This document shows positions 24,031 through 33,177 of a stretch of DNA of 64,000 nucleotides, piece by piece. Positions within the stretch are counted from its first letter, which is position 1. The number at the start of each line of letters is the position of its first letter. Location: assembly GCA_964404205.1 (NCBI GenBank), contig CAYOJD010000003.1:1-64000 (forward strand). Reading direction: 5' to 3'. This DNA comes from CAZWBR01 sp964404205. GTDB lineage: Bacteria > Bacteroidota > Bacteroidia > Bacteroidales > Prolixibacteraceae. Both the position numbers and the translations under genes were made by a program. The notes beneath the pieces are model-generated. The model did not search any database, was not told the DNA's origin, and saw only the letters and a program-made list of their open reading frames with translations.

Positions 24031-25968
24031 ATGGCACAGAAAAATCTGCTTGAAACCATCGATTTCCCTTCCGATTTAAGGAGGCTGGACGAGCAGGATT
24101 TGCCCCAGGTTTGCCAGGAATTAAGAGACTTTATTATCCGCGAAGTCTCGTCAAATCCAGGACATTTTGGAGCAAGCCTTGGGGTGGTTGAGCTTACTGT
24201 TGCGCTACATTATGTCTACAATACACCTTACGACAAATTAGTCTGGGATGTGGGCCATCAGGCCTATGGCCATAAAATACTCACCGGAAGACGTAATGTT
24301 TTTCATACCAACAGGCTTTTTAAAGGTATAAGTGGATTCCCAAATCCATCGGAAAGCGAATATGACGCTTTTGGCGTAGGCCACTCATCAACATCGATAT
24401 CAGCAGCATACGGAATTTCCGTAGCTTCGCAGCTGAATGGCGATCCCAACCGTAAAGTGATTGCCGTTATCGGCGATGGTTCGATGACCGGAGGAATGGC
24501 CTTCGAAGGACTAAATAATGCCGGTGCCAGCCATAACGACATTCTAGTCATCCTGAATGACAACAATATGTCAATCGATCCCAATGTGGGAAGCATCAGC
24601 CGATATTTGGTGCAGATGCAAACTTCGAAGACTTATAACCGGATTAAATCAAAGATTTGGAAAGTGTTAGGCCGTTTCAATAAAATAGGCCCCAAAGCCC
24701 GGACAGTTCTTCAGCAACATCAACATGCGGTAAAGTCGCTGGTACTCAAAGAAAGTAACCTTTTCGAATCGTTGGGATTTCGCTATTTCGGGCCGGTTGA
24801 CGGTCACGATATCGGAGGGCTCATCAGGTTACTCGGCGACTTAAAAGAGATTTCAGGGCCAAAACTGCTTCATATCAAAACGACGAAGGGAAAAGGATTT
24901 GTGCCGGCCGAGAAAGATGCCACCAAATGGCATGCCGCGCCAGGCAAATTCGATATCAACACGGGAGAAATTATTCCCGACCCGAACGATACGCCTATTC
25001 CGCCCAAATATCAGTTGGTATTTGGAAAGACCTTGCTCGATTTGGCGCAAAAAAACGAAAAAATTGTTGGAATAACGCCTGCAATGCCCAGCGGCTGCTC
25101 GATGAACCTTATGATGGAAAAGATTCCGGGCCGCACATTTGATGTCGGGATTGCCGAACCACATGCTGTCACTTTCGGTGCAGGACTGGCTTCGCAAGGG
25201 ATGGTTCCGTTTGTCAACATCTACTCATCGTTTATGCAGCGTGCTTATGATCAGATTATACACGACGTGGCTATCCAGAAACTGAATGTGGTACTTTGTA
25301 TGGATCGCGGCGGACTGGTAGGAGCCGATGGCGCAACGCACCACGGCGTATTCGACATTGCCTTTCTGCGTCAAATTCCCAATCTGATTGTTTCGGCACC
25401 AATGGACGAAACCGAGTTGCGGAACCTGATGTACACGGCCCAGCTACCGGATAAAGGCCCATTCTCGATTCGTTATCCCAGAGGAAGCGGTGTGAAAATG
25501 GACTGGGAGAAACCGTATGAAGAAATCCCTGTCGGGAAAAGCAGGCCTATTAGCCAAGGAGACGATCTGGTAATCCTTTCGCTGGGCCATCCGGGAAATT
25601 TTGTAACCGAGGCCCAGAAAATATTGGATGAAGAGGGGATCTCCATTGAACACCACGATATGCGCTTTGCCAAACCACTGGACACAAAGCTACTCGACGA
25701 ACTGCCAAAACGGTTCACCCAATTGATAACCATAGAAGATGGCATTATCGACGGAGGAATGGGCAGTGCCATTGCCGAGTACTACGCATCGCTTGGTGTA
25801 ACAATGAAAATTACCCGGTTAGGCGTACCCGATCGGTTTATTGAGCATGGCACACAGGAAGAATTGTATCGTGAATGCGGTTTCGATACACAATCGATTT
25901 GCAGAGCAGTTCGTCGACTCGTTGTTCAAATTGAACAGCCAACCGTAACTGCAGCCGATGCCGAATAA
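24031..25968 (+). CDS. dxs: 1-deoxy-D-xylulose-5-phosphate synthase
   Basis: 645 residues from ATG 24031. The thiamine-diphosphate motif GDGSMTGGMAFEGLNNAG...NDNNMSI, the GHFGASLGVVELTVALHYV region, VWDVGHQAYGHKILTGR, the pyrimidine-domain segment FDVGIAEPHAVTFGAGLA, and DRGGLVGADGATHHGVFD are all intact. The enzyme condenses pyruvate and glyceraldehyde 3-phosphate, the first step of the MEP isoprenoid pathway, in the cytosol. The polyprenyl synthase at 29381 uses the pathway's products. The length is about normal for Dxs. Its own promoter is at 23978. Confidence 0.97.
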   Translation: MAQKNLLETIDFPSDLRRLDEQDLPQVCQELRDFIIREVSSNPGHFGASLGVVELTVALHYVYNTPYDKLVWDVGHQAYGHKILTGRRNVFHTNRLFKGISGFPNPSESEYDAFGVGHSSTSISAAYGISVASQLNGDPNRKVIAVIGDGSMTGGMAFEGLNNAGASHNDILVILNDNNMSIDPNVGSISRYLVQMQTSKTYNRIKSKIWKVLGRFNKIGPKARTVLQQHQHAVKSLVLKESNLFESLGFRYFGPVDGHDIGGLIRLLGDLKEISGPKLLHIKTTKGKGFVPAEKDATKWHAAPGKFDINTGEIIPDPNDTPIPPKYQLVFGKTLLDLAQKNEKIVGITPAMPSGCSMNLMMEKIPGRTFDVGIAEPHAVTFGAGLASQGMVPFVNIYSSFMQRAYDQIIHDVAIQKLNVVLCMDRGGLVGADGATHHGVFDIAFLRQIPNLIVSAPMDETELRNLMYTAQLPDKGPFSIRYPRGSGVKMDWEKPYEEIPVGKSRPISQGDDLVILSLGHPGNFVTEAQKILDEEGISIEHHDMRFAKPLDTKLLDELPKRFTQLITIEDGIIDGGMGSAIAEYYASLGVTMKITRLGVPDRFIEHGTQEELYRECGFDTQSICRAVRRLVVQIEQPTVTAADAE

Positions 25969-26040
25969 GCATTAAACCAAATTATTGCATCGTAAAAGAT
26001 CAAAAAAAATGGATTTTTTACGTTGTATGATAAATTTTTA

Positions 26041-26048
26041 TACTTTTG
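26041..26048 (+). promoter_or_regulatory. -7 promoter element TACTTTTG of DUF177-rpmF operon
   Basis: TACTTTTG fits TAnnTTTG. It overlaps the TTG (26046) at which the longest DUF177 frame begins, so the ATG at 26073 is the real start. Confidence 0.5.
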
Positions 26049-26072
26049 CAAGGCTTTAAAAAGGAGAACGAT

Positions 26073-26606
26073 ATGAACTACCTTTCGCAATACACTATTC
26101 CGTTTTCCGGGCTTAAAGAAGGCAAACATCTGTTTGATTTTAAGGCAGATGATCGCTTTTTTACCAGTTCCGAAGAGAGCGAAATAGAAAAAGGGAATGT
26201 TGATATTGTTATCGAACTGGAGAAACGTTCGACCTATTTAGGGCTGGTTTTTACGCTGAAAGGCGAAGTTGAGCTGACGTGTGACCGTTGTTTGGAGAAT
26301 TACATGCAGCCCATTAAAAGCCAAAACAACCTGTTGGTCAAGTTTAGCGAGGAAGAGATTGAGGAGGATGCCGAAATCATTTACATTCATCCGAACGACC
26401 ACCAACTGGAAGTAGCTCATTTAATATATGAATTCATTGTACTGAGTTTACCAATCAGGCATTTGCACCCGAACGACAAGAACGGGAAAAGCTTGTGCAA
26501 CCCGGAAATGCTCAGAAAACTCGATGAATATAAATCTTCTGCCAAGGATATTGAGCCGGCAGAAGACCCGAGATGGAACGAATTGAAGAAAATTATTGGT
26601 AATTAA
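26073..26606 (+). CDS. DUF177 (YceD) family protein
   Basis: 177 residues from ATG 26073, preceded by AAGGAGAA, a purine-rich sequence resembling a ribosome-binding site. The conserved DUF177 core is LTCDRCLENYMQPI with two cysteines, then a strongly acidic stretch (SEEEIEEDAEIIYI) and DHQLEVAHLIYEFIVLSLPIRHLHP. The gene sits directly before rpmF (17 bases), the near-universal bacterial arrangement for YceD. In plants and bacteria the family is linked to 23S rRNA accumulation. It probably supports large-subunit assembly in the cytosol. Confidence 0.92.
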   Translation: MNYLSQYTIPFSGLKEGKHLFDFKADDRFFTSSEESEIEKGNVDIVIELEKRSTYLGLVFTLKGEVELTCDRCLENYMQPIKSQNNLLVKFSEEEIEEDAEIIYIHPNDHQLEVAHLIYEFIVLSLPIRHLHPNDKNGKSLCNPEMLRKLDEYKSSAKDIEPAEDPRWNELKKIIGN

Positions 26607-26623
26607 AGTAAAGATTATTAAAA

Positions 26624-26809
26624 ATGGCAAATCCAAAGCACAAACACTCCAAGACGAGAAGAGATAAGCGCAGGACGCACGACAAAGCTGTACCTGCCAC
26701 TATTGCTGCTTGTTCTAACTGCGGTTCTGCGGTGAAATATCACACTGTATGTCCGGAATGTGGTTACTACAGGGGCAAGCTGGCTATCGAAAAGACAGCA
26801 GCCGTTTAA
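26624..26809 (+). CDS. rpmF: 50S ribosomal protein L32
   Basis: 61 residues. The basic N-terminus MANPKHKHSKTRRDKRRTHD and the two CxxC pairs (CSNCG and CPECG) of a zinc-binding L32 are present, followed by GYYRGK. Normal length. Second gene of the DUF177 operon, ending 43 bases before an intrinsic terminator. Confidence 0.98.
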   Translation: MANPKHKHSKTRRDKRRTHDKAVPATIAACSNCGSAVKYHTVCPECGYYRGKLAIEKTAAV

Positions 26810-26852
26810 GGAACGAAAGAACAATACCCTTGTTCTTCCAAAAAATAAAAAG

Positions 26853-26877
26853 AAATCCCCCGCAGGGATTTTTTTTG
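26853..26877 (+). terminator. Intrinsic terminator of DUF177-rpmF operon
   Basis: AAATCCC (26853-26859), loop CCGCA, GGGATTT (26865-26871), followed by a T run to about 26876. It ends the L32 transcript. Confidence 0.85.
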
Positions 26878-26963
26878 TGCCTGTCTGAAAGGAAGCATTT
26901 TGTATTCAACAAATTATTATCTTAATCGACGCAAATTTTAACCTCTTTTCAAATCAGCAAGAA

Positions 26964-27332
26964 ATGTCAAAACCAATCATAAGCGAAGTCAAAGCACTGA
27001 ATACCATTGCTCAGGACACTAGAATCAAAGGGAATGTTGAATCAAACGGCGATATTCGACTTGATGGCAGACTCGATGGCGATCTCGACTGTAAAGGAAG
27101 AGTTGTTGTTGGGCCCGATGCTAAAGTGAAAGGTACCATTCGCTGCAAGAATGCCGAAATCATGGGGCGTGTCGATGGCGAAATTGTAGTGGCCGAACTG
27201 CTGTCGCTTAAAGCTACAGCCAACATCAATGGCAACCTGACAATGGCCAAACTATCGGTTGAACCGGGAGCTATTTTTGCCGGAAACTGCAAAATGACCG
27301 GTCAGGAAGAGGTCTCTATCGAAGAAGTTTAA
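26964..27332 (+). CDS. Bactofilin (polymer-forming cytoskeletal protein)
   Basis: 122 residues. The bactofilin core is a right-handed beta-helix with short repeats: TRIKGNVESNGDIRLDGRLDGDLDCKGRVVVGPDAKVKGTIRCKNAEIMGRVDGEI. The Gly/Asp-spaced pattern recurs every few residues with no predicted helix. Bactofilins self-assemble into nucleotide-independent filaments on the membrane and help cell shape and wall synthesis. It is transcribed alone and converges on the Na/Pi transporter gene, with only 30 bases between the two stop codons. Confidence 0.93.
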   Translation: MSKPIISEVKALNTIAQDTRIKGNVESNGDIRLDGRLDGDLDCKGRVVVGPDAKVKGTIRCKNAEIMGRVDGEIVVAELLSLKATANINGNLTMAKLSVEPGAIFAGNCKMTGQEEVSIEEV

Positions 27333-27362
27333 TAATCTCGCCCTTAAATTTTGCGGCTTTGC

Positions 27363-29048
27363 TCAGTCGACTGAATGAAGCGACTGGGTTACATTAATGG
27401 CAAAATCTGCCAGTTTCTCGCATTCGCTGAAAATATCGTTGTAAATAATCCCGGTAGGATAATCGTAAATCCCTTTCGAAATATTTTCAAGATGTTCGGC
27501 TTTTAGCTTGTCGCGAAAACGGTTGATCTGATCTTCCTTTTCAAGAGCCAATCTCATGTCAATTTTTGTTTCAAGCGATAGATTATCAATCATAATAACC
27601 AACGCCTCATCCACAAGCCTGAACATCTTTTCCATGTTTGCCTCAATTTCGGGTGCAAACTGTAATTCGCTCTCTTTGGCCCGTTTTACCGCCCGGCCAA
27701 TATTGTGGCACGAGTCGCCAATGCTTTCAATGTTATCGATCTGTTTAAAAATGGCTGTAACGGCTCGCGAAGCATGTTCGCTCAAATTGGCCTCCCTCAC
27801 TTTGGTCAAATAGTTGGCAATCTCCACCTCTACCCGGTCGCTCGATTCTTCGTTTTTAACCAGTTTATCAAAGAGCTTAACAAACTTCTTATTCTCTTTC
27901 TCCTTAAAAATTCTCTCGGCGCGATGAAACATCTTCATTACCTTTTCACCGTAATGAACCACCTCTTTTCTGGCTAAAAAAATCGATGCTTCGGGAGTTG
28001 ACATCAATCCTGAATTGATATGTTGTAACGCAAACGTACCATCATCACTGCTTTTCTCGGGTACCATTTTGACCACTACCCGCGCAATATCACGAACAAA
28101 CCATATCATTATCAATGTATTCAATATATTGAAAATCGAATGGAACAGCGACAGCGCAATGGGGATAGCATCGAAGGTCTGAAAAGGGTCTCCTCCTCCT
28201 GAATGTTCCACCAGATAGGCAATTCCTTTCAGAAAGAAAGGGAAGACGGCCAACACCCATACAACACCAAAAACATTAAATATCAGGTGGGCACGGGCCG
28301 CACGCCGTGCATTGGTATTGGCCACCAATGCCGCCAAATTGGCTGTGATGGTGGTGCCGATATTTTCGCCCAGCACCATGGCAGCCGCCAAATCGAACTG
28401 AATCCAACCGTTTCCGCACATTACTAAAGTAAGCGCCATGGTGGCACTCGACGACTGGATGACTATGGTGAGAATGGTCCCAATCAATACAAACAGCAAA
28501 TAACCAATATATCCCAGTTCCGAATAGTGTTGAATCCAGGCGAATATCTCGGGGCTTTGGGAGATATCAGGAACTGAATTTTTCAGGTATTCGAGCCCGA
28601 GAAATAGCAGTGCAAAACCCAGCATAAACTCGCCTATTGATTTCCGCTTCGGCTCTTTGGTGAAAAGCAACGGCAGCGAGAGACCAATGATGGGCAATGC
28701 AATTTTGGCCATGCTTACCTTGAATCCCAATATAGAGATCAGCCAGGCCGTAACCGTTGTGCCAATATTGGCCCCCATGATTACCCCAATCGACTCGACC
28801 AGCGACAGCAATCCCGCATTGACAAAACTGACCACCATTACGGTTGTTGCTGACGACGACTGGATCAAAGTGGTGATAAGCAGTCCTGTAAAAACCCCCT
28901 TCACACGATTTGAAGTCATGCTGGCCAAAATAGAACGCATCTTTTTCCCTGCAATCTTCTGCAGCGATTCGCTCATCATCTTCATTCCAAAGAGAAAAAC
29001 ACCCAGCGAACCAAGCAATTTAAGAAAGTCCAATACGGAGTAATTCAT
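27363..29048 (-). CDS. Na/Pi cotransporter family protein with PhoU-like domain
   Basis: 561 residues from ATG 29048; a TTG at 29072 would add 8. Two inverted Na/Pi repeats each carry the QSSSAT signature (TTLIQSSSATTVMVVSFV and TIVIQSSSATMALTLVM), within about eight to ten membrane helices. The C-terminal 220 residues form a PhoU-like helical domain (KFVKLFDKLVKNEESSDRVEVEIANYL ... IDNIESIGDSCHNIGRAVKRA). NptA-type proteins take up phosphate with sodium. The accessory PhoU-like domain suggests control by cell phosphate. Convergent with the bactofilin gene. Confidence 0.93.
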   Translation of the reverse strand: MNYSVLDFLKLLGSLGVFLFGMKMMSESLQKIAGKKMRSILASMTSNRVKGVFTGLLITTLIQSSSATTVMVVSFVNAGLLSLVESIGVIMGANIGTTVTAWLISILGFKVSMAKIALPIIGLSLPLLFTKEPKRKSIGEFMLGFALLFLGLEYLKNSVPDISQSPEIFAWIQHYSELGYIGYLLFVLIGTILTIVIQSSSATMALTLVMCGNGWIQFDLAAAMVLGENIGTTITANLAALVANTNARRAARAHLIFNVFGVVWVLAVFPFFLKGIAYLVEHSGGGDPFQTFDAIPIALSLFHSIFNILNTLIMIWFVRDIARVVVKMVPEKSSDDGTFALQHINSGLMSTPEASIFLARKEVVHYGEKVMKMFHRAERIFKEKENKKFVKLFDKLVKNEESSDRVEVEIANYLTKVREANLSEHASRAVTAIFKQIDNIESIGDSCHNIGRAVKRAKESELQFAPEIEANMEKMFRLVDEALVIMIDNLSLETKIDMRLALEKEDQINRFRDKLKAEHLENISKGIYDYPTGIIYNDIFSECEKLADFAINVTQSLHSVD

Positions 29049-29380
29049 AGAAGTATGGTTTGAAAATTGCACTCAAATCAATGAAGCACAAAGTAATAAA
29101 AAAATTACTTTTTATTTTAACAGACATTTCATTGCGAAAGTTTAAGATCAAAAGCTGATGACGTGAAATAAATACCCATCAATAAATCCTCTATAATTTT
29201 TTAAAAAGGTGATTTAATGTTATTTTTCGTCCATCCTTGCCTTTAGGGAAAAGAATTAAGCAGAAAAGCATATTGCATTATTTGTCAGCAAATTAAAACT
29301 GAAACACTATCAGCTACAAAACGTTAATGCAGGTTGAAAGCGATATCGAAAGTCTACCCCCGGAGCAAGAGTAACCGAGA
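29049..29380. other. Intergenic region between divergent genes
   Basis: 332 bases without a supported gene, AT-rich. It contains an AT-only hairpin at 29090-29111 (AAAGTAAT, six A, ATTACTTT) followed by TTATTTT. There is also a tiny open frame at 29327-29374 (15 codons) ending 6 bases before the polyprenyl synthase ATG, which is too short to judge. I find no consensus TAnnTTTG for either flanking gene. Confidence 0.5.
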
Positions 29381-30373
29381 ATGAGCATCATGAGAAGCAT
29401 CGACGAACTTATTCCCAACTTTGAAACCTATCTGAAAAGCGAAATTATGCAGATAGCCAACCGTTCGCCTATTGGGCTTTATCAGCCTGTAGCTGACGCG
29501 TTAACTTTTGGCGGAAAGAGAATCAGGCCCGCGCTGTTGCTCCATTCGGCTTCACTTTTTTCCGACAACACCGACCCGTTTTTGCCGGCAGCCATGGCTA
29601 TCGAAATTTTTCACAACTTCACATTGCTGCACGACGATATAATGGATAATGCTGATATCCGTCGCGGAAAGCCAGCAATCCACAAACTTTATGGCCAAAA
29701 CAGCGCTATCCTCAGCGGAGATGCGATGTCGATAATGGCTTACCAGTATTTGGCCGGATGCCGCTCAACCCATTTCAACGAATTGGTGGCACTCTTCTCC
29801 AAAACAGCCGTAGAAGTATGCGAAGGGCAGCAACACGACATGGAATTTGAAACCCGTAACGATGTCACCATCGACGAATACATCGAAATGATACGATTGA
29901 AAACGGCTGTACTGATAGCCGCCAGTCTGAAAATCGGGGCCATTCTCGCCAATGCAAAACCATCGGAAGCACAATTGCTCTACGACTTCGGTATTTATAC
30001 CGGTTTGGCATTTCAGTTGCAGGACGACTGGTTGGATACTTTTGGCGATGAAGCCACCTTCGGCAAAAAAATCGGGGGCGATATTCTCGAAAACAAAAAA
30101 ACCTATCTGATGCTGAAAGCCAGGGCCCTTTCGTCAAAGTCGTCGAGCGCAGAATTGGATAGATGGCTTTCGGCAAGCCTATACGACCCTGATGAAAAAA
30201 TCGCTGCCGTAACGGCAATATTCAGCGAAAGCGGTGCCGGCGAAGCAACTCGCCAACAGATGAACCACTATCACGATAAAGCGGTTGAAACCCTTTCGAA
30301 ACTCGAAATCTGCACCGAAAACAAAGCCGGGTTAACCGCTTTTGCCGGAAAAGTCCTTTCCAGAAAGGCCTAA
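29381..30373 (+). CDS. Polyprenyl (isoprenyl) diphosphate synthase
   Basis: 330 residues. Both aspartate-rich motifs of trans-isoprenyl diphosphate synthases are present: the first, LLHDDIMDNADIRRG (DDIMD), and the second, FQLQDDWLDTFGDE (DDWLD). The GGKRIRPALLLHSA motif precedes them, and KIGGDILENKKTYL follows. Product chain length cannot be fixed; GGKR..RP and the residue pattern before the first motif are compatible with geranylgeranyl or longer products for quinones or undecaprenyl precursors. Cytosolic, using MEP pathway isoprenoids. Followed 59 bases later by ddl on the same strand. Confidence 0.93.
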   Translation: MSIMRSIDELIPNFETYLKSEIMQIANRSPIGLYQPVADALTFGGKRIRPALLLHSASLFSDNTDPFLPAAMAIEIFHNFTLLHDDIMDNADIRRGKPAIHKLYGQNSAILSGDAMSIMAYQYLAGCRSTHFNELVALFSKTAVEVCEGQQHDMEFETRNDVTIDEYIEMIRLKTAVLIAASLKIGAILANAKPSEAQLLYDFGIYTGLAFQLQDDWLDTFGDEATFGKKIGGDILENKKTYLMLKARALSSKSSSAELDRWLSASLYDPDEKIAAVTAIFSESGAGEATRQQMNHYHDKAVETLSKLEICTENKAGLTAFAGKVLSRKA

Positions 30374-30432
30374 ATCAACGCTCACAAATTCATAAAAATG
30401 AAAATAAAAACCCTTCCAATCAGGTCAATATC

Positions 30433-31416
30433 ATGAAAAAAAACATTGCAATTGTAGCCGGCGGCGACTCGTCAGAATATGTAGTTTCAGTCAAGAGTGG
30501 CAACAATGTGTTGAGCGCCATTGATACTACAATTTTCGCCCCCTGGCTGGTGCAAATCAGAAACGGCGAGTGGATTGTGCTGCAAAACAATATCAAGATT
30601 GCAGACGTTGACAAAGGCAATTTTTCTTTTCCACTGAACGGGGAAACTATCCGGTTCGATTATGCTTACATCATCATTCACGGAACGCCCGGCGAGGACG
30701 GAATCCTGCAAGGCTATTTCGAGATGCTTGGAATTCCTTATTCTTCCTGTGGTGTACAATCGTCGGCACTCACTTTCAACAAATATTTCTGCAACAATTA
30801 TTTGAAAAGCCTTGGTATTGCCATGGCCAATTCGGTCAGGGTACTGCAAGGTGAAACCTGGTCGGCCGATTCGATTGTGGCTGAACTTGGATTGCCATTA
30901 TTTGTAAAACCCAGTGCCGGAGGCTCAAGTTTTGGGGTTACAAAGGTGAAAAAAACCGAAGACTTACCGGTAGCTATCGACAAGGCACTGAACGAAAGCC
31001 CCGAAGTATTGATTGAACAATTCATCGACGGGGCGGAGTTTACCAATGGAGTTGTCCGAATCGGCAACGAGAAAATAGTCTTCCCGGTAACGGAAGTATT
31101 GCCCAAAAACGAGTTCTTCGACTACGAAGCCAAATATATTCCCGGAATGGCCGAAGAGATAACTCCGGCCCGAATCTCGCCCGAGCTGACTGCAAAAGTT
31201 CAGGCACTCAGCGCTAAAATTTACGATTTGTGCAACTGTAGCGGCATTGTGCGTGTCGATTATATCCTGAAAGGTGAAACCTTCTATTTTCTTGAAATCA
31301 ATACTGTTCCCGGTATGACTGCCACCAGCTTTATCCCGCAACAAATTAAGGCAATGGGACTGAGTGTTACCGATATCCTGACCCGTATTATCAATGACGG
31401 CCTGAAAGCAAAATAA
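30433..31416 (+). CDS. ddl: D-alanine--D-alanine ligase
   Basis: 327 residues with the ATP-grasp layout of Ddl: GGDSSEYVVSVKSGNNV at the N-terminus, IIHGTPGEDGILQGYFEMLGIPYSSCG, VKPSAGGSSFGVTKV, FIDGAEFTNGVV, and near the C-terminus VDYILKGETFYFLEINTVPGMT, which carries the metal-binding Glu/Asn. It joins two D-Ala units for peptidoglycan stem peptides, the substrate of the MurF domain encoded at 48597. Cytosolic. Length is normal. Confidence 0.96.
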   Translation: MKKNIAIVAGGDSSEYVVSVKSGNNVLSAIDTTIFAPWLVQIRNGEWIVLQNNIKIADVDKGNFSFPLNGETIRFDYAYIIIHGTPGEDGILQGYFEMLGIPYSSCGVQSSALTFNKYFCNNYLKSLGIAMANSVRVLQGETWSADSIVAELGLPLFVKPSAGGSSFGVTKVKKTEDLPVAIDKALNESPEVLIEQFIDGAEFTNGVVRIGNEKIVFPVTEVLPKNEFFDYEAKYIPGMAEEITPARISPELTAKVQALSAKIYDLCNCSGIVRVDYILKGETFYFLEINTVPGMTATSFIPQQIKAMGLSVTDILTRIINDGLKAK

Positions 31417-31558
31417 ATCCAGATTTGTTCATAACATGTTTGTATCGGAATTTTAGCTGTTCGTATGAAATAATAAATACGAAGTAATTTTTTCGTCCAA
31501 ACCAGAACTCAATACTATTTTTAGCCCCTCAAGGCAACCCCAATTTAGATCACTTTCT

Positions 31559-33112
31559 ATGGCAGTACAATCCAATTATCCGCGCGGCAAGGCAAAGCCC
31601 AAAACCGATACATCGAACCTCTATCTGGGCAAAATCCCACCGCAGGCTACCGATGTCGAAGAGGCTGTTTTGGGTGCGCTGATGCTCGAAAAAAACGCAT
31701 ACCACGCCGTTTCAGCTATTTTGAAGCCCGAAAGTTTTTACAAGGAAGAGCACCGGAAGATTTACAACGTGATTCAATACCTGGCTTCCAAAGAAAAGCC
31801 AATCGACCTTTTGGTGGTTACCCAGGAGCTGAAAAACCGTGGGGAACTCGACGAAGTGGGAGGACCGCTGTTTGTCACTCAACTCACCAGCAGGGTTGCA
31901 TCGGCTGCTCATATTGAATATCATGCCCGCATTATTGCCCAAAAATATATCCAGCGGGAACTTATTTCCATATCATCGGAGATTCAGTCCAAATCGTTTG
32001 ACGACACGATGGAGCTGAACGACCTTATCGATTTTGCCGAAGCATCGCTCTTCAAAGTCACCGAAGGCAATATTTCGAAAGAATCGCAGGCCATCAAGCC
32101 GCTTCTCGAACAAGCCATTACCCAGATAGAAAAGAACAGTCTGAAAGAAGACGGGTTAAGCGGAATCCCGTCAGGCTTTTCTCGTCTCGATAAGATAACA
32201 TCAGGCTGGCAACGTACCGACCTTGTCATTATTGCAGCCCGACCGGCAATGGGTAAAACGGCATTTGTATTGTCGATGGCCCGCAACATGGCAGTAAACC
32301 ACAAAGTCCCCGTTGCCGTTTTCTCGCTCGAAATGTCATCGCTCCAGCTGGTCAACCGATTGATAGCCTCGGAAACCGAACTGGGATCAGAGAAAATAAA
32401 AACAGGCCGTTTGCTCGACTGGGAATGGGAAGTCTTCAACAGAAAAATTAAAAACCTTGAAGAAGCTCCGTTGTTTATCGACGACTCACCGGCCCTTTCC
32501 ATTTTTGAATTTAGGGCCAAATGCCGCCGGTTGAAAATGCAGCACAACATCGGGATTATCATTGTCGACTACCTGCAGTTGATGACCGCAGGAGGCGATA
32601 ACCGGGGCAGCCGCGAACAGGAGGTAAGTACCATTTCCCGTAACCTGAAGGCCATCGCCAAAGAAATTGATGTTCCTATTCTGGCCCTTTCGCAGCTGAA
32701 CCGCTCCGTCGAATCGCGCGACGGAAAACGGCCACAACTCTCCGACCTTCGCGAATCGGGGGCCATTGAGCAGGATGCCGATATGGTCCTTTTTATCCAC
32801 CGCCCGGAATATTATGGAATAACGGAAGACCCATCGGGCAACTCGCTGGTTGGAATAGCCGAAATAATTATTGCCAAACACCGAAACGGAGCCGTAGGCG
32901 ATGTTCAGTTGGCGTTTAAAAACACCCTTGCCCGCTTTTCTGACATCCAGGAGTCAGGCGACGGAACAATGCCTGACGACTTTGCCGACTCCATTAAACC
33001 GGCTGTTTTCCATTCTAAAATGAATACAGAACCCGACCCTGCCGACATGGGATTTGGGAACCCCGACTTTGGCCGTCCGCAGGGAAATTATCAGGATATC
33101 ACCCCATTCTGA
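31559..33112 (+). CDS. dnaB: Replicative DNA helicase DnaB
   Basis: 517 residues. The N-terminal domain begins PPQATDVEEAVLGALMLEKNAY. The RecA-like core has Walker A AARPAMGKTAFVLS, then AVFSLEMSSLQL, the Walker B region GIIIVDYLQLM and LSQLNRSVE. The C-terminal LRESGAIEQDADMVLFIHRPEYYG and IIAKHRNGAVGDVQLAF are standard. It unwinds DNA at the replication fork as a hexamer. No intein or insertion interrupts it. A bidirectional terminator follows. Confidence 0.98.
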   Translation: MAVQSNYPRGKAKPKTDTSNLYLGKIPPQATDVEEAVLGALMLEKNAYHAVSAILKPESFYKEEHRKIYNVIQYLASKEKPIDLLVVTQELKNRGELDEVGGPLFVTQLTSRVASAAHIEYHARIIAQKYIQRELISISSEIQSKSFDDTMELNDLIDFAEASLFKVTEGNISKESQAIKPLLEQAITQIEKNSLKEDGLSGIPSGFSRLDKITSGWQRTDLVIIAARPAMGKTAFVLSMARNMAVNHKVPVAVFSLEMSSLQLVNRLIASETELGSEKIKTGRLLDWEWEVFNRKIKNLEEAPLFIDDSPALSIFEFRAKCRRLKMQHNIGIIIVDYLQLMTAGGDNRGSREQEVSTISRNLKAIAKEIDVPILALSQLNRSVESRDGKRPQLSDLRESGAIEQDADMVLFIHRPEYYGITEDPSGNSLVGIAEIIIAKHRNGAVGDVQLAFKNTLARFSDIQESGDGTMPDDFADSIKPAVFHSKMNTEPDPADMGFGNPDFGRPQGNYQDITPF

Positions 33113-33130
33113 AAGCATTGTTACCCCACA

Positions 33131-33160
33131 AAAAAAGAGCGCCCGAAAGCGCTCTTTTTT
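33131..33160. terminator. Bidirectional terminator between dnaB and SusD gene
   Basis: AAAAAAGAGCGC (33131-33142), loop CCGAAA, GCGCTCTTTTTT (33149-33160). The A/T runs on both sides let it serve both the plus-strand dnaB and the minus-strand SusC/SusD operon. Confidence 0.9.
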
Positions 33161-33177
33161 GATATTTGGGTTTCCGG

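Noticed and set aside
25991..26022. CGTAAAA ... TTTTACG inverted repeat after dxs, considered as a terminator
   Set aside because: AT-only stem with no T run after it; it lies just ahead of the DUF177 promoter and is too weak to call.
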